Shown here: piece after piece, positions 1 to 8,479 of the stretch
Position numbering within the stretch: position 1 is the stretch's first letter
Layout: the number at the start of each line of letters is the position of its first letter
Assembly: GCF_042658365.1 (NCBI RefSeq)
Contig: NZ_JBHSQC010000004.1
DNA from: Carnobacterium_A antarcticum
GTDB taxonomy: Bacteria > Bacillota > Bacilli > Lactobacillales > Carnobacteriaceae
Strand: one strand, 5' to 3'
Length of the DNA stretch: 64,000 nucleotides
The notes under the pieces: model-generated
What the model was told of the DNA's origin: nothing
The model's input: the letters and a program-made list of their open reading frames with translations, nothing else
The model's database searches: none
Program-made: the position numbers and the translations under genes

Positions 1-766
1 GGAAGGGTCTACATCGGTTATCCAACCTTTTCTCGCTCATCTTCCAGTCATTTCGCAAGAAATATTTATTGCTTTACTTCCGATCTTGCTTGTTTTTCTA
101 GCGTATAACTTCTTCTTTTTAAAGCTCAGTAAAAAAAGATTAAATAAAGTTTTAAAAGGCGTTTTATATGTCTTTATCGGTTTGGTTCTATTTTTAGTCG
201 GAGTCAATGCCGGTTTTATGGAAGTGGGAAGTGTCGTAGGGTATACGGTCGCTTCATTGGATAATAATTTCTATGTACTCCTCGTTGCATTCGTGTTAGG
301 ATTAGTGACGATCTTAGCAGAACCAGCTGTCTATGTTCTGACCCATCAAATTGAAAACGTTACAAATGGATATGTGAAACGAAAAGTCGTTTTAACAGCT
401 TTGTCTATCGGAGTTGGTTTGGCAGTTTTATTATCCATGATACGGATTCTTGTACCGGGTTTACTGTTGTGGCACATGATTTTACCGGGGTATATCCTTG
501 CTATCGGTTTGATGTATGTGGTACCCAAAATGTTTGTCGGGATGGCTTTTGATGCTGGCGGAGTCGCTTCAGGTCCAATGACCGCAACCTTTATCTTAGC
601 TTTTGTCCAAGGGGCAGCTGAAGCCATTGAAGGAGCTGACGTATTGCTGGATGGATTTGGAATGATTGCAATGGTGGCCATGATGCCGATTATTACTTTG
701 CAGCTGTTAGGCTTGATTTTCAAATTAAAATCTGGAAAGGGTGGATTCCAACCAAATGAAGAATAA
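1..766 (+). CDS. DUF1538 family membrane protein (5' truncated)
   Basis: The reading frame is open from base 2, so the true start lies upstream of the window and only about 254 C-terminal residues are visible. The protein is very hydrophobic, with roughly six membrane segments and Gly/Pro-rich motifs such as AEPAVYVLTHQ and SGPMTATFIL. These resemble the DUF1538 family of presumed integral membrane transporters. The substrate is unknown. The stop overlaps the start of the next gene, which encodes a P-II-like protein. This arrangement suggests that the small protein senses a metabolite and controls this membrane protein, as GlnK controls AmtB. The family call is from memory of the pattern; the transport role is inference. 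Confidence 0.75.
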   Translation, partial: EGSTSVIQPFLAHLPVISQEIFIALLPILLVFLAYNFFFLKLSKKRLNKVLKGVLYVFIGLVLFLVGVNAGFMEVGSVVGYTVASLDNNFYVLLVAFVLGLVTILAEPAVYVLTHQIENVTNGYVKRKVVLTALSIGVGLAVLLSMIRILVPGLLLWHMILPGYILAIGLMYVVPKMFVGMAFDAGGVASGPMTATFILAFVQGAAEAIEGADVLLDGFGMIAMVAMMPIITLQLLGLIFKLKSGKGGFQPNEE

Positions 767-1424
767 TATTATTGAAGGAATGAATTACGATATCCTTTGT
801 CTTATCGTAAACGATGGCGTAGGGAGCAAGGTATTAAAGATTGCTAAGCAAGACGGCATTTCAGGCGGTACAGTCTTTTATGGTTTTGGGACCATCAACA
901 ATAATGCTTTGAAATTGCTAGGATTGGATGATATTCGAAAAGAAATCATCATTTTAGCGGCAAAAAAAGAAGACGCTGAAAAAACATTAGAAGATTTATC
1001 CCAAAAATTAAAATTAGAAAAACGGAATCATGGTATTGCCTTTTCGATTCCTATTGCCAATTTATTAGGAAATCGAAACTGTGTTTACAAACAAAATGCG
1101 AGCAGCAGAAAGGTTGAAGACATTATGCATCAAGCTATCTTTACGATTGTCGACCATGGTCAAGCAGAGGAAGTTATTGACGCGGCTGTTGCAGCGGGGT
1201 CTCAAGGAGGAACCGTTATTACTGGACGCGGTTCTGGCAGTCATGAAACAAGTAAATTGTTTTCAATGGACATTGAGCCGGAAAAAGAAATCGTTTTAAT
1301 CTTATCAGAAACGCAAACAACCGATGCGATTGTAGCATCGATCAGTAACGCTATGGAAATTGAAAAACCCGGAAACGGTGTATTGTTTACTTTAGATGTC
1401 AACAATACAAAAGGATTGTTTTAA
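756..1424 (+). CDS. Tandem P-II-like regulatory protein
   Basis: This cytoplasmic protein of about 222 residues contains two successive P-II-like (ferredoxin-fold) halves, roughly residues 8-105 and 118-215. Each half has a hydrophobic first strand, a Gly-rich turn (ISGGTVF in the first, SQGGTVI in the second) and a terminal strand ending in GIAFSIPI or GVLFTLDV. P-II proteins normally have one domain of about 110 residues and act as trimers, so a fused double copy is unusual. I chose ATG 756, since AAAGGGTGG lies just upstream and GTG 741 would overlap that site. It overlaps the upstream DUF1538 gene by 11 bases, implying translational coupling and joint function. The ligand (nucleotide or other metabolite) is unknown. 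Confidence 0.75.
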   Translation: MKNNIIEGMNYDILCLIVNDGVGSKVLKIAKQDGISGGTVFYGFGTINNNALKLLGLDDIRKEIIILAAKKEDAEKTLEDLSQKLKLEKRNHGIAFSIPIANLLGNRNCVYKQNASSRKVEDIMHQAIFTIVDHGQAEEVIDAAVAAGSQGGTVITGRGSGSHETSKLFSMDIEPEKEIVLILSETQTTDAIVASISNAMEIEKPGNGVLFTLDVNNTKGLF

Positions 1425-1438
1425 TCAGAAAGTAAAAG

Positions 1439-1480
1439 AAACTGGCTCGCCGCATTTTTTGTAGGAGAGTCAGTTTTTTT
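1439..1480 (+). terminator. Intrinsic terminator after the P-II-like gene
   Basis: The arms AACTGGCTC and GAGTCAGTT can pair with one mismatch, followed directly by a run of seven T. It ends the DUF1538/P-II transcript. Confidence 0.7.
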
Positions 1481-1526
1481 GTTTATTTTCGCTTTCTGGA
1501 AGTGTTAAAATAGTATTAAACTTAGA

Positions 1527-1555
1527 TTGACAGTTTTCTAAGGGAGTTCTATACT
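1527..1555 (+). promoter_or_regulatory. Sigma-A promoter for the PfkB-type kinase gene
   Basis: A perfect -35 TTGACA (1527-1532) and a -10 TATACT (1550-1555) are separated by 17 bases. The leader that follows contains an 8-bp hairpin (1584-1591 with 1613-1620, arms TAAAGCAG/CTGCTTTA) ending three bases before the ribosome site, so it might modulate translation. Confidence 0.75.
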
Positions 1556-1638
1556 GTGCTTAATGATTAAAGACAAATGTTTTTAAAGCAGTTGTTTAGT
1601 TAGAAAAACCCGCTGCTTTAGTGAAAGGTCTGAAAAAA

Positions 1639-2766
1639 ATGAATTTAAATGAGAAAGAATCTCTGATTTTAAAACGAATCCTTAAAAATCCTTTTGTAAC
1701 CCAGCAAGAGTTAGCAGATGAAATAAAGTTATCCCGTTCAGCGACTGCTAATCTTATTTCAGGATTAGTTAGAAAAGAGTATCTGTTAGGAAAAGCGTAT
1801 ATTTTAAATGAAAGCAAGCCCGTTATTTGCATCGGGGCGGCCAATATCGACCGCCGTTATTTGATGGAAGCACCACTGATCGAAGGAACGACAAATGATG
1901 TTAAAACACAGTCTACAAATGGAGGCGTTGCCCGCAGCATTGCAGAGAACTTAGGCCGCCTTGAAGTTGAAGCAGCGTTGCTCTCAGTTGTCGGCAATGA
2001 CCCAGAATGGCAGAAAATCAAAGCAGCTTCAGAACATTTTATGGATGTGTCAGCCGTTGATACATTAGAAGGTGAAGCTACGGGGACATTTTTGGAAGTC
2101 GTTAATCCAAATGGAGATATTCTTTTGGGGTTATCTGATATGGAAATTTACCATTGTATGACCCCGGAATGGTTAACAAAGCATCTTACTCTTTTAAAAC
2201 GAGCTAAGTATTTAGTTGCTGATTTGAATCTGCCAAAAGAAACGCTTGAACTACTGATTGCTCTAAAAATGAAACACCAGATCCCGCTTGTCCTTATTAC
2301 TGTTTCAGTGCCCAAAATGGTCAATATGCCCGCGTCTTTAGAGGGAGTTGATTTATTAATCGTCAAACACGATGAAACGGAAGCTTTCCTTAACTTAGCT
2401 GTTAAAAGCGAAGAAGATGCAGAACAAGCTGCTATTAAGTGGCTTAGCTACGGAGCACATTCGGTTATAGTGACGAAGAATGATGATACGCTGGTGTATG
2501 TAGCTGATAATGGGGAAACCATTCGGTATAAAAATCCGCATGATATTACTAATCGCTATAAATGGGGAGCCAATGAAGCTATTTGTGCTGGTCTTATTTA
2601 CGCTCGCCAACAAGGAAAATCAATTTCTCAAAGCTTAATGGCAGGATTCGCGAACGGTTATCACACAACACAGTCACTTTCTTTGGTACGCTCTAATTTA
2701 TCCACGTTACAACTGGAAAAAGATATTGAAGAGCTGGCAAAAGTAGAAAAAGAATACCGTGTTTAA
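1639..2766 (+). CDS. Winged-helix/PfkB family carbohydrate kinase (pseudouridine kinase-like)
   Basis: A protein of about 375 residues with two parts. Residues 1-55 form a MarR/LexA-like helix-turn-helix (TQQELADEIKLSRSATANLI). The rest is a PfkB/ribokinase-fold sugar kinase beginning CIGAANIDRR and containing the NGGVARSIAENL substrate-binding loop. The C-terminal anion-hole motif, usually GAGD, reads WGANEA here, which is degenerate. The HTH-PfkB fusion is known in Firmicutes and Proteobacteria, often annotated as pseudouridine or nucleoside kinase; the substrate cannot be fixed from sequence. ATG 1639 is preferred over GTG 1621 because GAAAGG sits about 10 bases upstream of it. The gene is monocistronic between its own promoter and terminator. 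Confidence 0.75.
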   Translation: MNLNEKESLILKRILKNPFVTQQELADEIKLSRSATANLISGLVRKEYLLGKAYILNESKPVICIGAANIDRRYLMEAPLIEGTTNDVKTQSTNGGVARSIAENLGRLEVEAALLSVVGNDPEWQKIKAASEHFMDVSAVDTLEGEATGTFLEVVNPNGDILLGLSDMEIYHCMTPEWLTKHLTLLKRAKYLVADLNLPKETLELLIALKMKHQIPLVLITVSVPKMVNMPASLEGVDLLIVKHDETEAFLNLAVKSEEDAEQAAIKWLSYGAHSVIVTKNDDTLVYVADNGETIRYKNPHDITNRYKWGANEAICAGLIYARQQGKSISQSLMAGFANGYHTTQSLSLVRSNLSTLQLEKDIEELAKVEKEYRV

Positions 2767-2775
2767 ATGAATAGA

Positions 2776-2811
2776 AAAAAAGTCTGCTATATATAACTAG
2801 CAGACTTTTTT
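2776..2811 (+). terminator. Intrinsic terminator after the kinase gene
   Basis: The hairpin AAAGTCTGCTA/TAGCAGACTTT has an 8-base loop and a T run on the + strand. Confidence 0.85.
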
Positions 2812-2867
2812 GTTTTATCTATTAAATATAGATAAATTTAGAACTTTCATATTTTTGTATGTAAACT

Positions 2868-2970
2868 GGACAAACCAGCATTAAATAGAGGTAAGTTTGC
2901 CCCAAAACTGTAAAATCGGAATAAAGCAGCACTAAAACAGGATTAGTTTGTCCAAAAGAATAAAAATATT
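2868..2970. repeat. Two tandem copies of a degenerate ~50-bp intergenic repeat
   Basis: Two adjacent units share the pattern GGACAAA / AGCA / TAAA / AGTTTG / CCAAAA. Each has imperfect inverted ends (GGACAAAC against GTTTGTCC) that could form a small hairpin. Related units occur at 19,399-19,505 and, more weakly, near 23,148-23,220 and 26,868-26,925. No coding potential is seen. The rest of the gap 2812-3063 shows nothing else I can name. Confidence 0.5.
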
Positions 2971-3063
2971 AGAATGGTTCTGTATAATAACGGAAAATCA
3001 ACATTGATAATGTGGTGAAATACTTTTAAGAAAGAAGAATAATAATCATCAATGGGTTCTCAA

Positions 3064-3093
3064 TTGCTTTATCTGGACAGCCTATACTATAAT
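3064..3093 (+). promoter_or_regulatory. Putative promoter for the lipoprotein gene
   Basis: A TTGCTT -35-like box and a TATAAT -10 box are separated by 18 bases, about 45 bases ahead of the start codon. Confidence 0.5.
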
Positions 3094-3138
3094 GAGGGTT
3101 ATCTCATATTAAACTACTGAAAGAAGGGGTTCGAAAAA

Positions 3139-4236
3139 ATGAAAAAGTTAAGACTGGCGTTTATGGTATGTAATGTCTTTTTTGTGTTGGCTGCTTGTGG
3201 AGGAAAAGCGGCAACATCAGAAAAGGATGAAAAAGCAGGGAAAACTGATGTGGCTTCAATCGTCATCAGTAAAGGAGAATATATTATTCCTGATGATAAA
3301 GAAGTAAGCGAAGATGAAGGATACTTAGCGTTAGAAGTTACCATTAAGAACGAGAGTAAAAAATCATTGAACGTCAGCAGTGGAGACATTAGTTTATACG
3401 ATGAAAACGACAGCAAAGTAGAACCGGCTTCTGTTTATTCTGAGGATGAATCTTTCAAATTGTTGGGGCATGATAATTTGTCAGCTGATAAAAGCAAAAC
3501 CGGTTACCTCGTATTTAAAGTAGACCAAGACAGCCAATATGAACTGCATTTTGAACCGCAGTATTATGATGTTGAAAACATGGATAAAGAAATTAAAGAT
3601 GTTGTATTGAAAATCGATACAGCAGAATACAAAGATACAACTGAAGAACCATCTGCTGCATTAACGGCGTTTATAGATGAAGTATTCCTTGCTAAAGAAA
3701 ATGAAAAATACGATACAGTAGTCGCAAACAATAAAGAAGCAACAGCTGAATCTTTTGATGAAGAATTTACAAAAGCGTTAAGCAACTTTTTTTCAGACTA
3801 TGAACCGACAAACGAAGAGTTGCATCAGCTTGTAGAATCTTTTAAAACGAGCAATGGAAAAGTAGCAGAAGTAGATCAAAAATTGCTTTCTGTCTATCCG
3901 AATTCAGCAACCATTCAAGTCAAACCGAAAGCTTTGTCATTTGACAATATGGATGATGAAGTAGAAAGTTTGATGGACAAATACATAGAGGAGAATAAAG
4001 ACAAAGAATATTCTGATTACCAAGCTGTGTATGTGGATGCAGAAAAATATTTGCTTGAAAACTTGCCAGAAGTTTTTAGCGTAGCCAGTCCTACCGAGTT
4101 AGATACCTACGGAGATGGATATCGCATCCAATTAAAGAAAATAGATGACAAATGGGAAATCGATACCGTTAAGTCATCAAGCAATAATTACTATGAATAC
4201 CTTGAAGAAGCTTTTAGAGGCGGTTTATACAAATAA
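3139..4236 (+). CDS. Lipoprotein with DUF4352-like and DUF5105-like domains
   Basis: A secreted lipid-anchored protein of 365 residues. The N-terminus is a lipoprotein signal with lipobox LAAC, placing the modified Cys near residue 20. Residues ~35-150 look like a beta-sandwich DUF4352-type domain (phrases such as YLALEVTIKNES). Residues ~165-365 resemble DUF5105, a helical domain found on Firmicute lipoproteins. The protein is rich in Lys, Glu and Asp, typical of a cell-surface domain. The ATG is preceded by AAGAAGGGG. It lies upstream of another extracytoplasmic protein gene, and the two may be co-transcribed. Function is unknown; the domain assignments are by pattern. Confidence 0.75.
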   Translation: MKKLRLAFMVCNVFFVLAACGGKAATSEKDEKAGKTDVASIVISKGEYIIPDDKEVSEDEGYLALEVTIKNESKKSLNVSSGDISLYDENDSKVEPASVYSEDESFKLLGHDNLSADKSKTGYLVFKVDQDSQYELHFEPQYYDVENMDKEIKDVVLKIDTAEYKDTTEEPSAALTAFIDEVFLAKENEKYDTVVANNKEATAESFDEEFTKALSNFFSDYEPTNEELHQLVESFKTSNGKVAEVDQKLLSVYPNSATIQVKPKALSFDNMDDEVESLMDKYIEENKDKEYSDYQAVYVDAEKYLLENLPEVFSVASPTELDTYGDGYRIQLKKIDDKWEIDTVKSSSNNYYEYLEEAFRGGLYK

Positions 4237-4307
4237 TCATTATTCAGCAAAAAAACTTGTTTTCTTAATTGAAGATAGGTTTTTTTACTGAAGTGAAGAG
4301 GTGCATG

Positions 4308-5426
4308 ATGAAAAAAAGAATAGTCGTATTAAGCACAGCTAGTCTCTTGCTGTTGGTCTTTTTTATGACAATACATAATTATTATAGCAAGGAAAGTACC
4401 ATTGATCGTTTTTTTGAAGCGATTGAAAATGAAGATAGTAAAACGCTGCATGGATTGATTCAATCTGATACAGATAAACTAAAAGTAACTGAAGATAGTG
4501 TTGAACCTTTTTTACGGTATTTTCACAAACACAATGATCAACGAAATAAATTAAAAGAGCAATTATTAGCGGATAGCAAAGAAAACAGGAAAACAAAAGA
4601 TGATTTGATCGTGATGGAACCTAGCAATAAAAAATGGGTCTTCTTTACAACTTATCAATTTGAAGTGAAATCACATTATATTACATTAGAAACAGACGGA
4701 AAACTTCAAGATGCCGTGATTACAGCAGGCAAAAAAAAACTGGCAGCTAACGAAAACGGTGAGTATGGTCCTTTAGTAATCGGAGAGCATCCATTAACAA
4801 TTGCGTTCGAAGATCCATTTGGCAATACCATTGAAGTAGAAAAAATGCTTGATCTGATTAAGGGTACTGAAACTGTTGCTATTGATCAGCTGGAAGAAAC
4901 TTTAAAAAATAAAACGTTTCAAGATAAAGTAGCAGCAGGAGCGGCGCACTATTATCAAACGTATGGCGAAGCTTTGACCAATAATTTAGATGTAGAAAAG
5001 ATTCAAAACAGTACGAGCGAACACAAAAAAGAATTAGCCTATTTATTTGAATATGTAAAAACAATTACGAAGAATTACGATTATACTTTTTATGGGCTAG
5101 TGCTGAACGCAGCTTCATTGAATCTGACCAATACCAATGAAGGCTGGAAAATCATCGTTGACGGTGTCGTTGATCAAGAGAGTTCGATTCAATTATCGGA
5201 TGCAGATTATTTTGCGTTGCAGCCGGCTGAGAAAAGTTCTGATTCAGTTATATTGACATTAATGTATGATGATCAGAAGAAAAGCTGGTTAGTAGAAAAA
5301 GAAAATTATGAAACATATGAAAAAGATGCCGCTAAATGGACAAATAAAATTGAAAAAGTGATTGAAACTCCAACGACTTACAAGTGGAGAAAAGGCGATA
5401 TTGATTCTGTGGGTATACCCATTTAG
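4308..5426 (+). CDS. TcaA-like membrane-anchored extracellular protein
   Basis: A protein of about 372 residues with one N-terminal membrane anchor (residues ~4-25) and a long extracytoplasmic part. The start of the outer domain (STIDRFFEAIENED) and the later DPFGNTIEVEK segment resemble the TcaA/YvbJ family, which in staphylococci is tied to glycopeptide sensitivity. The usual N-terminal zinc ribbon of that family is absent, so this would be a short form. ATG 4308 is chosen because GAGG lies seven bases upstream; TTG 4269 has no ribosome site. It sits 71 bases after the lipoprotein gene with no clear terminator between, suggesting one operon. Confidence 0.6.
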   Translation: MKKRIVVLSTASLLLLVFFMTIHNYYSKESTIDRFFEAIENEDSKTLHGLIQSDTDKLKVTEDSVEPFLRYFHKHNDQRNKLKEQLLADSKENRKTKDDLIVMEPSNKKWVFFTTYQFEVKSHYITLETDGKLQDAVITAGKKKLAANENGEYGPLVIGEHPLTIAFEDPFGNTIEVEKMLDLIKGTETVAIDQLEETLKNKTFQDKVAAGAAHYYQTYGEALTNNLDVEKIQNSTSEHKKELAYLFEYVKTITKNYDYTFYGLVLNAASLNLTNTNEGWKIIVDGVVDQESSIQLSDADYFALQPAEKSSDSVILTLMYDDQKKSWLVEKENYETYEKDAAKWTNKIEKVIETPTTYKWRKGDIDSVGIPI

Positions 5427-5523
5427 TGGAATGTATCCATAATCAGTCTTTATCTCTAACAAGAGAGCAAGACGAGTTCAGTACTGAATAAAAAAATATA
5501 CAAGACGCCTCCCGATAAACGAC

Positions 5524-5578
5524 AAAAAATAAATCAGCTCTCATTTATCAATTGAATGGAGGTGGTTTATTTTTTGTT
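5524..5578 (+). terminator. Intrinsic terminator after the TcaA-like gene
   Basis: Long hairpin with AAAAAATAAA and TTTATTTTTT at its base and an inner stem with mismatches (CTCTCATT/AATGGAG). The T run falls on the + strand. Confidence 0.65.
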
Positions 5579-5680
5579 TAGGAATAAGTATACGGCGACA
5601 AAAAAGTTAAATCTTTGACCGCATTTTAGAAAAGAATTATAGTGACAGTGAACTAAGAAAACTTGAAAGGGGAAGATAAA

Positions 5681-6112
5681 ATGATGCCTGCAAGAGTTTC
5701 GCTCGTCACGATCGTCACACAGGACTTGCCTAAATTAAGACTGTTTTACCAAGGTTTGGGATGGGAAGAATCAAAAATAAGTTCAGATACGTATGCTGTC
5801 TTTAAAACAGCTGGTGTTATCCTGACACTTTTTCCAGTAGCAAAAATGGCTGCAGAAATGCAAGTTGAATTGGTTTCAGATGACCATTACTCTGCTGGAG
5901 TTACATTGGCGGTGAATGTTTACCAGAAAGAAGAGGTAGATAAAGCGATTAAAATTGTCCGTAATGCTGGCGGAACTATTTTAAGAGAACCAAGTGATGC
6001 TTTTTGGGGCGGCAGAACAGCTTATTTTGCTGATCCGGAAAAGAACTTATGGGAAGTGGCTTGGAATCCTGCAGCCGTTTTTGACGAACGAGGTGCGATG
6101 TTGGAATTTTAA
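5681..6112 (+). CDS. VOC (glyoxalase/bleomycin-resistance fold) protein
   Basis: A cytoplasmic protein of 143 residues with the two beta-alpha-beta-beta-beta repeats of the vicinal oxygen chelate superfamily. Recognisable parts are the opening LVTIVTQDLPKLRLFYQGLG, the GGRTAYFADPEKNLWEVAWN ending and a GWEES turn. Metal-binding candidates include the Glu in LWEVAWN. Substrates in this superfamily vary widely (methylglyoxal adducts, fosfomycin, catechols) and cannot be told here. ATG 5681 has AAAGGGGAAG upstream, better than TTG 5663. It is followed after 30 bases by an MBL-fold hydrolase gene, a pairing that suggests a two-gene detoxification-type unit (inference). Confidence 0.8.
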   Translation: MMPARVSLVTIVTQDLPKLRLFYQGLGWEESKISSDTYAVFKTAGVILTLFPVAKMAAEMQVELVSDDHYSAGVTLAVNVYQKEEVDKAIKIVRNAGGTILREPSDAFWGGRTAYFADPEKNLWEVAWNPAAVFDERGAMLEF

Positions 6113-6142
6113 TTAAACTTAAGAGTTGAGAGGAGTTTTAAG

Positions 6143-7003
6143 ATGGAAACCGGTATGCATTATGGAAAAGATTACAAAACGATTCCGGCAACATCCGTGA
6201 AAAGCGGAGAGGGCGTAGAGGTGGTTCCAGATGTCTACTGTTATACCGTTCAAATCGTGAATCTTTGTTTTATTGGCGATTCAGCAACGAATGAATTTGT
6301 TATAGTGGATACTGGGACACCCAACCGATCTAAAGAAATTATTGCAGCCGCAGAGGAACGGTTTGGTCCGGATTGTCGTCCAAAAGCGATTATTTTGACT
6401 CATGGTCACTTTGATCATGTTGGGTCAGTCATTGAGCTGATCAATCACTGGCACATTCCCGCATATGCTCATCCTCTGGAAATGCCTTATTTGACCGGTC
6501 AAAAAAATTACCCGGAGCCGGATTACACAGTTGAAGGCGGCTTGGTCGCTAAGATGTCTCCTATCTTTCCAATAGATGCCATCGACTTAGACGGGCATGT
6601 TAAGCTGTTACCGGAAGATGGAAGCGTTCCGTACCTTTCTGCATTCAAATGGATCCATGTACCCGGACACGCTCCTGGCCAAGTGGCGTTGTTTAGAGAA
6701 GAAGACCGGCTGTTGTTGGCCGCAGATGCTTTTGTAACCGTCAAACAGGAAGATTTGTACAAAGTAATCACTCAGAAACAAGAAATCAGCGGTCCGCCAA
6801 GGTACTTGACGACCGATTGGAAAGCTGCCAAAAACTCTGTTATCAAGCTGGCAGAGCTGAAACCCAACATCGCTATTACAGGCCACGGGAAACCAATGAC
6901 GGGGGACCAATTATCTGAAAGTTTAGACCGGCTTGTCCGAGATTTTGATGAGATCGCTGTACCAAAACATGGAAGATACGTATCTGAAAGAAATGAAACG
7001 TAA
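6143..7003 (+). CDS. MBL-fold metallo-hydrolase
   Basis: A protein of 286 residues with the metallo-beta-lactamase fold. The zinc signature HGHFDH is at residues ~87-92, followed by the GHAPGQVAL His, the AADAF Asp and a C-terminal GHGKP His. This is the glyoxalase-II-like subgroup. No signal peptide is seen, so it is cytoplasmic. The ATG is preceded by GAGAGGAG. It follows the VOC protein gene closely and likely shares its transcript, suggesting hydrolysis of a thioester or lactone-like metabolite, but the substrate is unknown. Confidence 0.85.
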   Translation: METGMHYGKDYKTIPATSVKSGEGVEVVPDVYCYTVQIVNLCFIGDSATNEFVIVDTGTPNRSKEIIAAAEERFGPDCRPKAIILTHGHFDHVGSVIELINHWHIPAYAHPLEMPYLTGQKNYPEPDYTVEGGLVAKMSPIFPIDAIDLDGHVKLLPEDGSVPYLSAFKWIHVPGHAPGQVALFREEDRLLLAADAFVTVKQEDLYKVITQKQEISGPPRYLTTDWKAAKNSVIKLAELKPNIAITGHGKPMTGDQLSESLDRLVRDFDEIAVPKHGRYVSERNET

Positions 7004-7043
7004 AAGAAAAGAGTGTTTTGTTAAAAAGCAGCAGGCTGTATAA

Positions 7044-7080
7044 AAAGAACCTTCACACAAAAAAAGTGCGAAGGTTCTTT
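7044..7080. terminator. Hairpin between convergent genes
   Basis: AAAGAACCTTC pairs with GAAGGTTCTTT around a smaller CAC/GTG step. It lies between the MBL gene and the convergent small charged-protein gene and could end both transcripts. T runs are short. Confidence 0.6.
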
Positions 7081-7116
7081 GGATTGGTATAGAAAAGCAT
7101 TCCTTTTTCTTGAAGC

Positions 7117-7332
7117 CTATTCTTCTTCAGTGGTCTCTTCTTTTTTTAGTTTTTTTAATTTTTCAGGGTCTTTAAATGGCTTGAAATCTTCCGGATGAGC
7201 ATCTTCTTTTGGTTCTTTATCCAACTGTTCTTCTGGTAATTCATCTAGCTTTTCGTCTTCTTTAAAGGCTTTTAATGCTGCTGCTTCGATTAAACTCTTT
7301 TCTTTGCCGCTTCCTGCTCCTTGGTTATCCAT
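7117..7332 (-). CDS. Small highly charged protein, unknown
   Basis: A 71-residue protein made almost wholly of Glu, Lys, Asp, Pro and Leu, with no Cys, Trp or Tyr and no membrane segment. It is probably disordered, or helical over PEKLKKLKKEE at the C-terminus. A good ribosome site (GAGGTG) lies seven bases before the ATG on the minus strand. This and the clean flanking hairpin support a real gene. It lies between convergent MBL and divergent metallophosphoesterase genes. I do not recognise a family. Confidence 0.6.
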   Translation of the reverse strand: MDNQGAGSGKEKSLIEAAALKAFKEDEKLDELPEEQLDKEPKEDAHPEDFKPFKDPEKLKKLKKEETTEEE

Positions 7333-7473
7333 AGTATAAGCACCTCACTTTTTCTTTTAGTATAACATGATTTGAATTAAAACGCTTTCTTGAAGAAACT
7401 ATGGTAAAATAAAAGAAAGCTATTCATCAAAATTCAAGGAACAACGAATGAATGAGTATTTGGAGGAATTTTT

Positions 7474-8319
7474 ATGTCAGGATGGAGTATTTTGGGAACA
7501 ATCATTGGGTTGCTCCTTGCACTAGTTATTTATCTTATAGTTCAAAACAAATGGATGCAAGTGAAACATTTTCGGATCAAATTGCCGTATTCAGGGAAAA
7601 GTTTGACCGGCAAAAAAATTGTGCACTTATCTGATTTGCATATACCGAGACACGGAGTATCATTGACTCGGTTAGTGAAAAAAGTAGCGGCAGAAAAACC
7701 GGACTTAATTGTGCTGACCGGTGATTTGATAGATGTACGGTATGGTTTGCCTAAAGTTGAGTTGCGCTCTCTTGCGCAATCATTAGTAGCGATCGCTCCC
7801 GTTTATGCGGTTACTGGAAACCACGATTTTGGAAGCGGCCGGTTACAAGAATGGGAAGATATTCTGACGTCATCTGGCGTTCGGGTATTGATCGACGAAG
7901 CCGAATGGATCGAATTCGATCATGATGGCTTCGTTTTGATGGGATTATCTGAAAAAGAAAATTTTGAGACAGCTCCCAAACCGATTCTTAGAGGAGTCAC
8001 GCTGACGGAAGGAATGCAAATGAAACCAAAAATTTTATTAGCGCATCATCCTGAATTTTTTGAAGAGTATTTAATGGATTTAACGCGTGCTCCAGATTTG
8101 ATTTTGAGCGGCCATGCCCATGGCGGACAATTTCGCTTGCCGTTTATTGGCGGACTTTTTTCGCCCGGACAAGGAAAATTTCCTGTGTATACGGATGGCG
8201 TTTACTTTGATCCCGAATTGCCAAGCAAACGAATGATCGTCAGTCGCGGCATCGGCAATTCCACGTTTCCTTTCCGTTTCAATAATCGACCGGAAATCGT
8301 AGTGGTTACATTGATCTAA
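7474..8319 (+). CDS. Membrane-anchored metallophosphoesterase (YkuE-like)
   Basis: A 281-residue protein with an N-terminal membrane segment (residues ~5-24) and a calcineurin-like phosphoesterase domain. All metal-binding blocks are present: SDLHIPRHG (~53-61), LTGDLID (~81-87), TGNHDF (~114-119), LAHHPEF and SGHAHGGQFR (~210-220). The organisation matches YkuE/YaeI-type enzymes, membrane-associated phosphoesterases some of which act on lipid-linked substrates. ATG 7474 has TTGGAGGAA just upstream. It is a single gene with its own terminator; a TGGTAAAAT box near 7402 is a possible extended -10. Confidence 0.85.
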   Translation: MSGWSILGTIIGLLLALVIYLIVQNKWMQVKHFRIKLPYSGKSLTGKKIVHLSDLHIPRHGVSLTRLVKKVAAEKPDLIVLTGDLIDVRYGLPKVELRSLAQSLVAIAPVYAVTGNHDFGSGRLQEWEDILTSSGVRVLIDEAEWIEFDHDGFVLMGLSEKENFETAPKPILRGVTLTEGMQMKPKILLAHHPEFFEEYLMDLTRAPDLILSGHAHGGQFRLPFIGGLFSPGQGKFPVYTDGVYFDPELPSKRMIVSRGIGNSTFPFRFNNRPEIVVVTLI

Positions 8320-8352
8320 CAGTTTCATTTAGTTAAAAAAATCTTAGCAGAA

Positions 8353-8390
8353 GCACATCAGACCTCATAAGGGTTTGATGTTTTTTTTGT
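8353..8390 (+). terminator. Intrinsic terminator after the phosphoesterase gene
   Basis: ACATCAGACC pairs with GGGTTTGATGT (one wobble), followed by eight T. Confidence 0.75.
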
Positions 8391-8402
8391 TATAAAACGA
8401 TT

Positions 8403-8419
8403 ATGTGTAAGTGTTTTCT
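8403..8419 (+). promoter_or_regulatory. Weak cre-like site upstream of the aldo-keto reductase gene
   Basis: TGTAAGTGTTTTCT matches the catabolite-responsive consensus (WTGNAANCGNWNNCW) except at two positions. It is a possible CcpA site and too weak to be firm. Confidence 0.25.
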
Positions 8420-8479
8420 TTTGAGTTTTGCAAAGGTCTTCGTTAAACTAAAGTTAACACAACTAGGAGCGTGATAACT

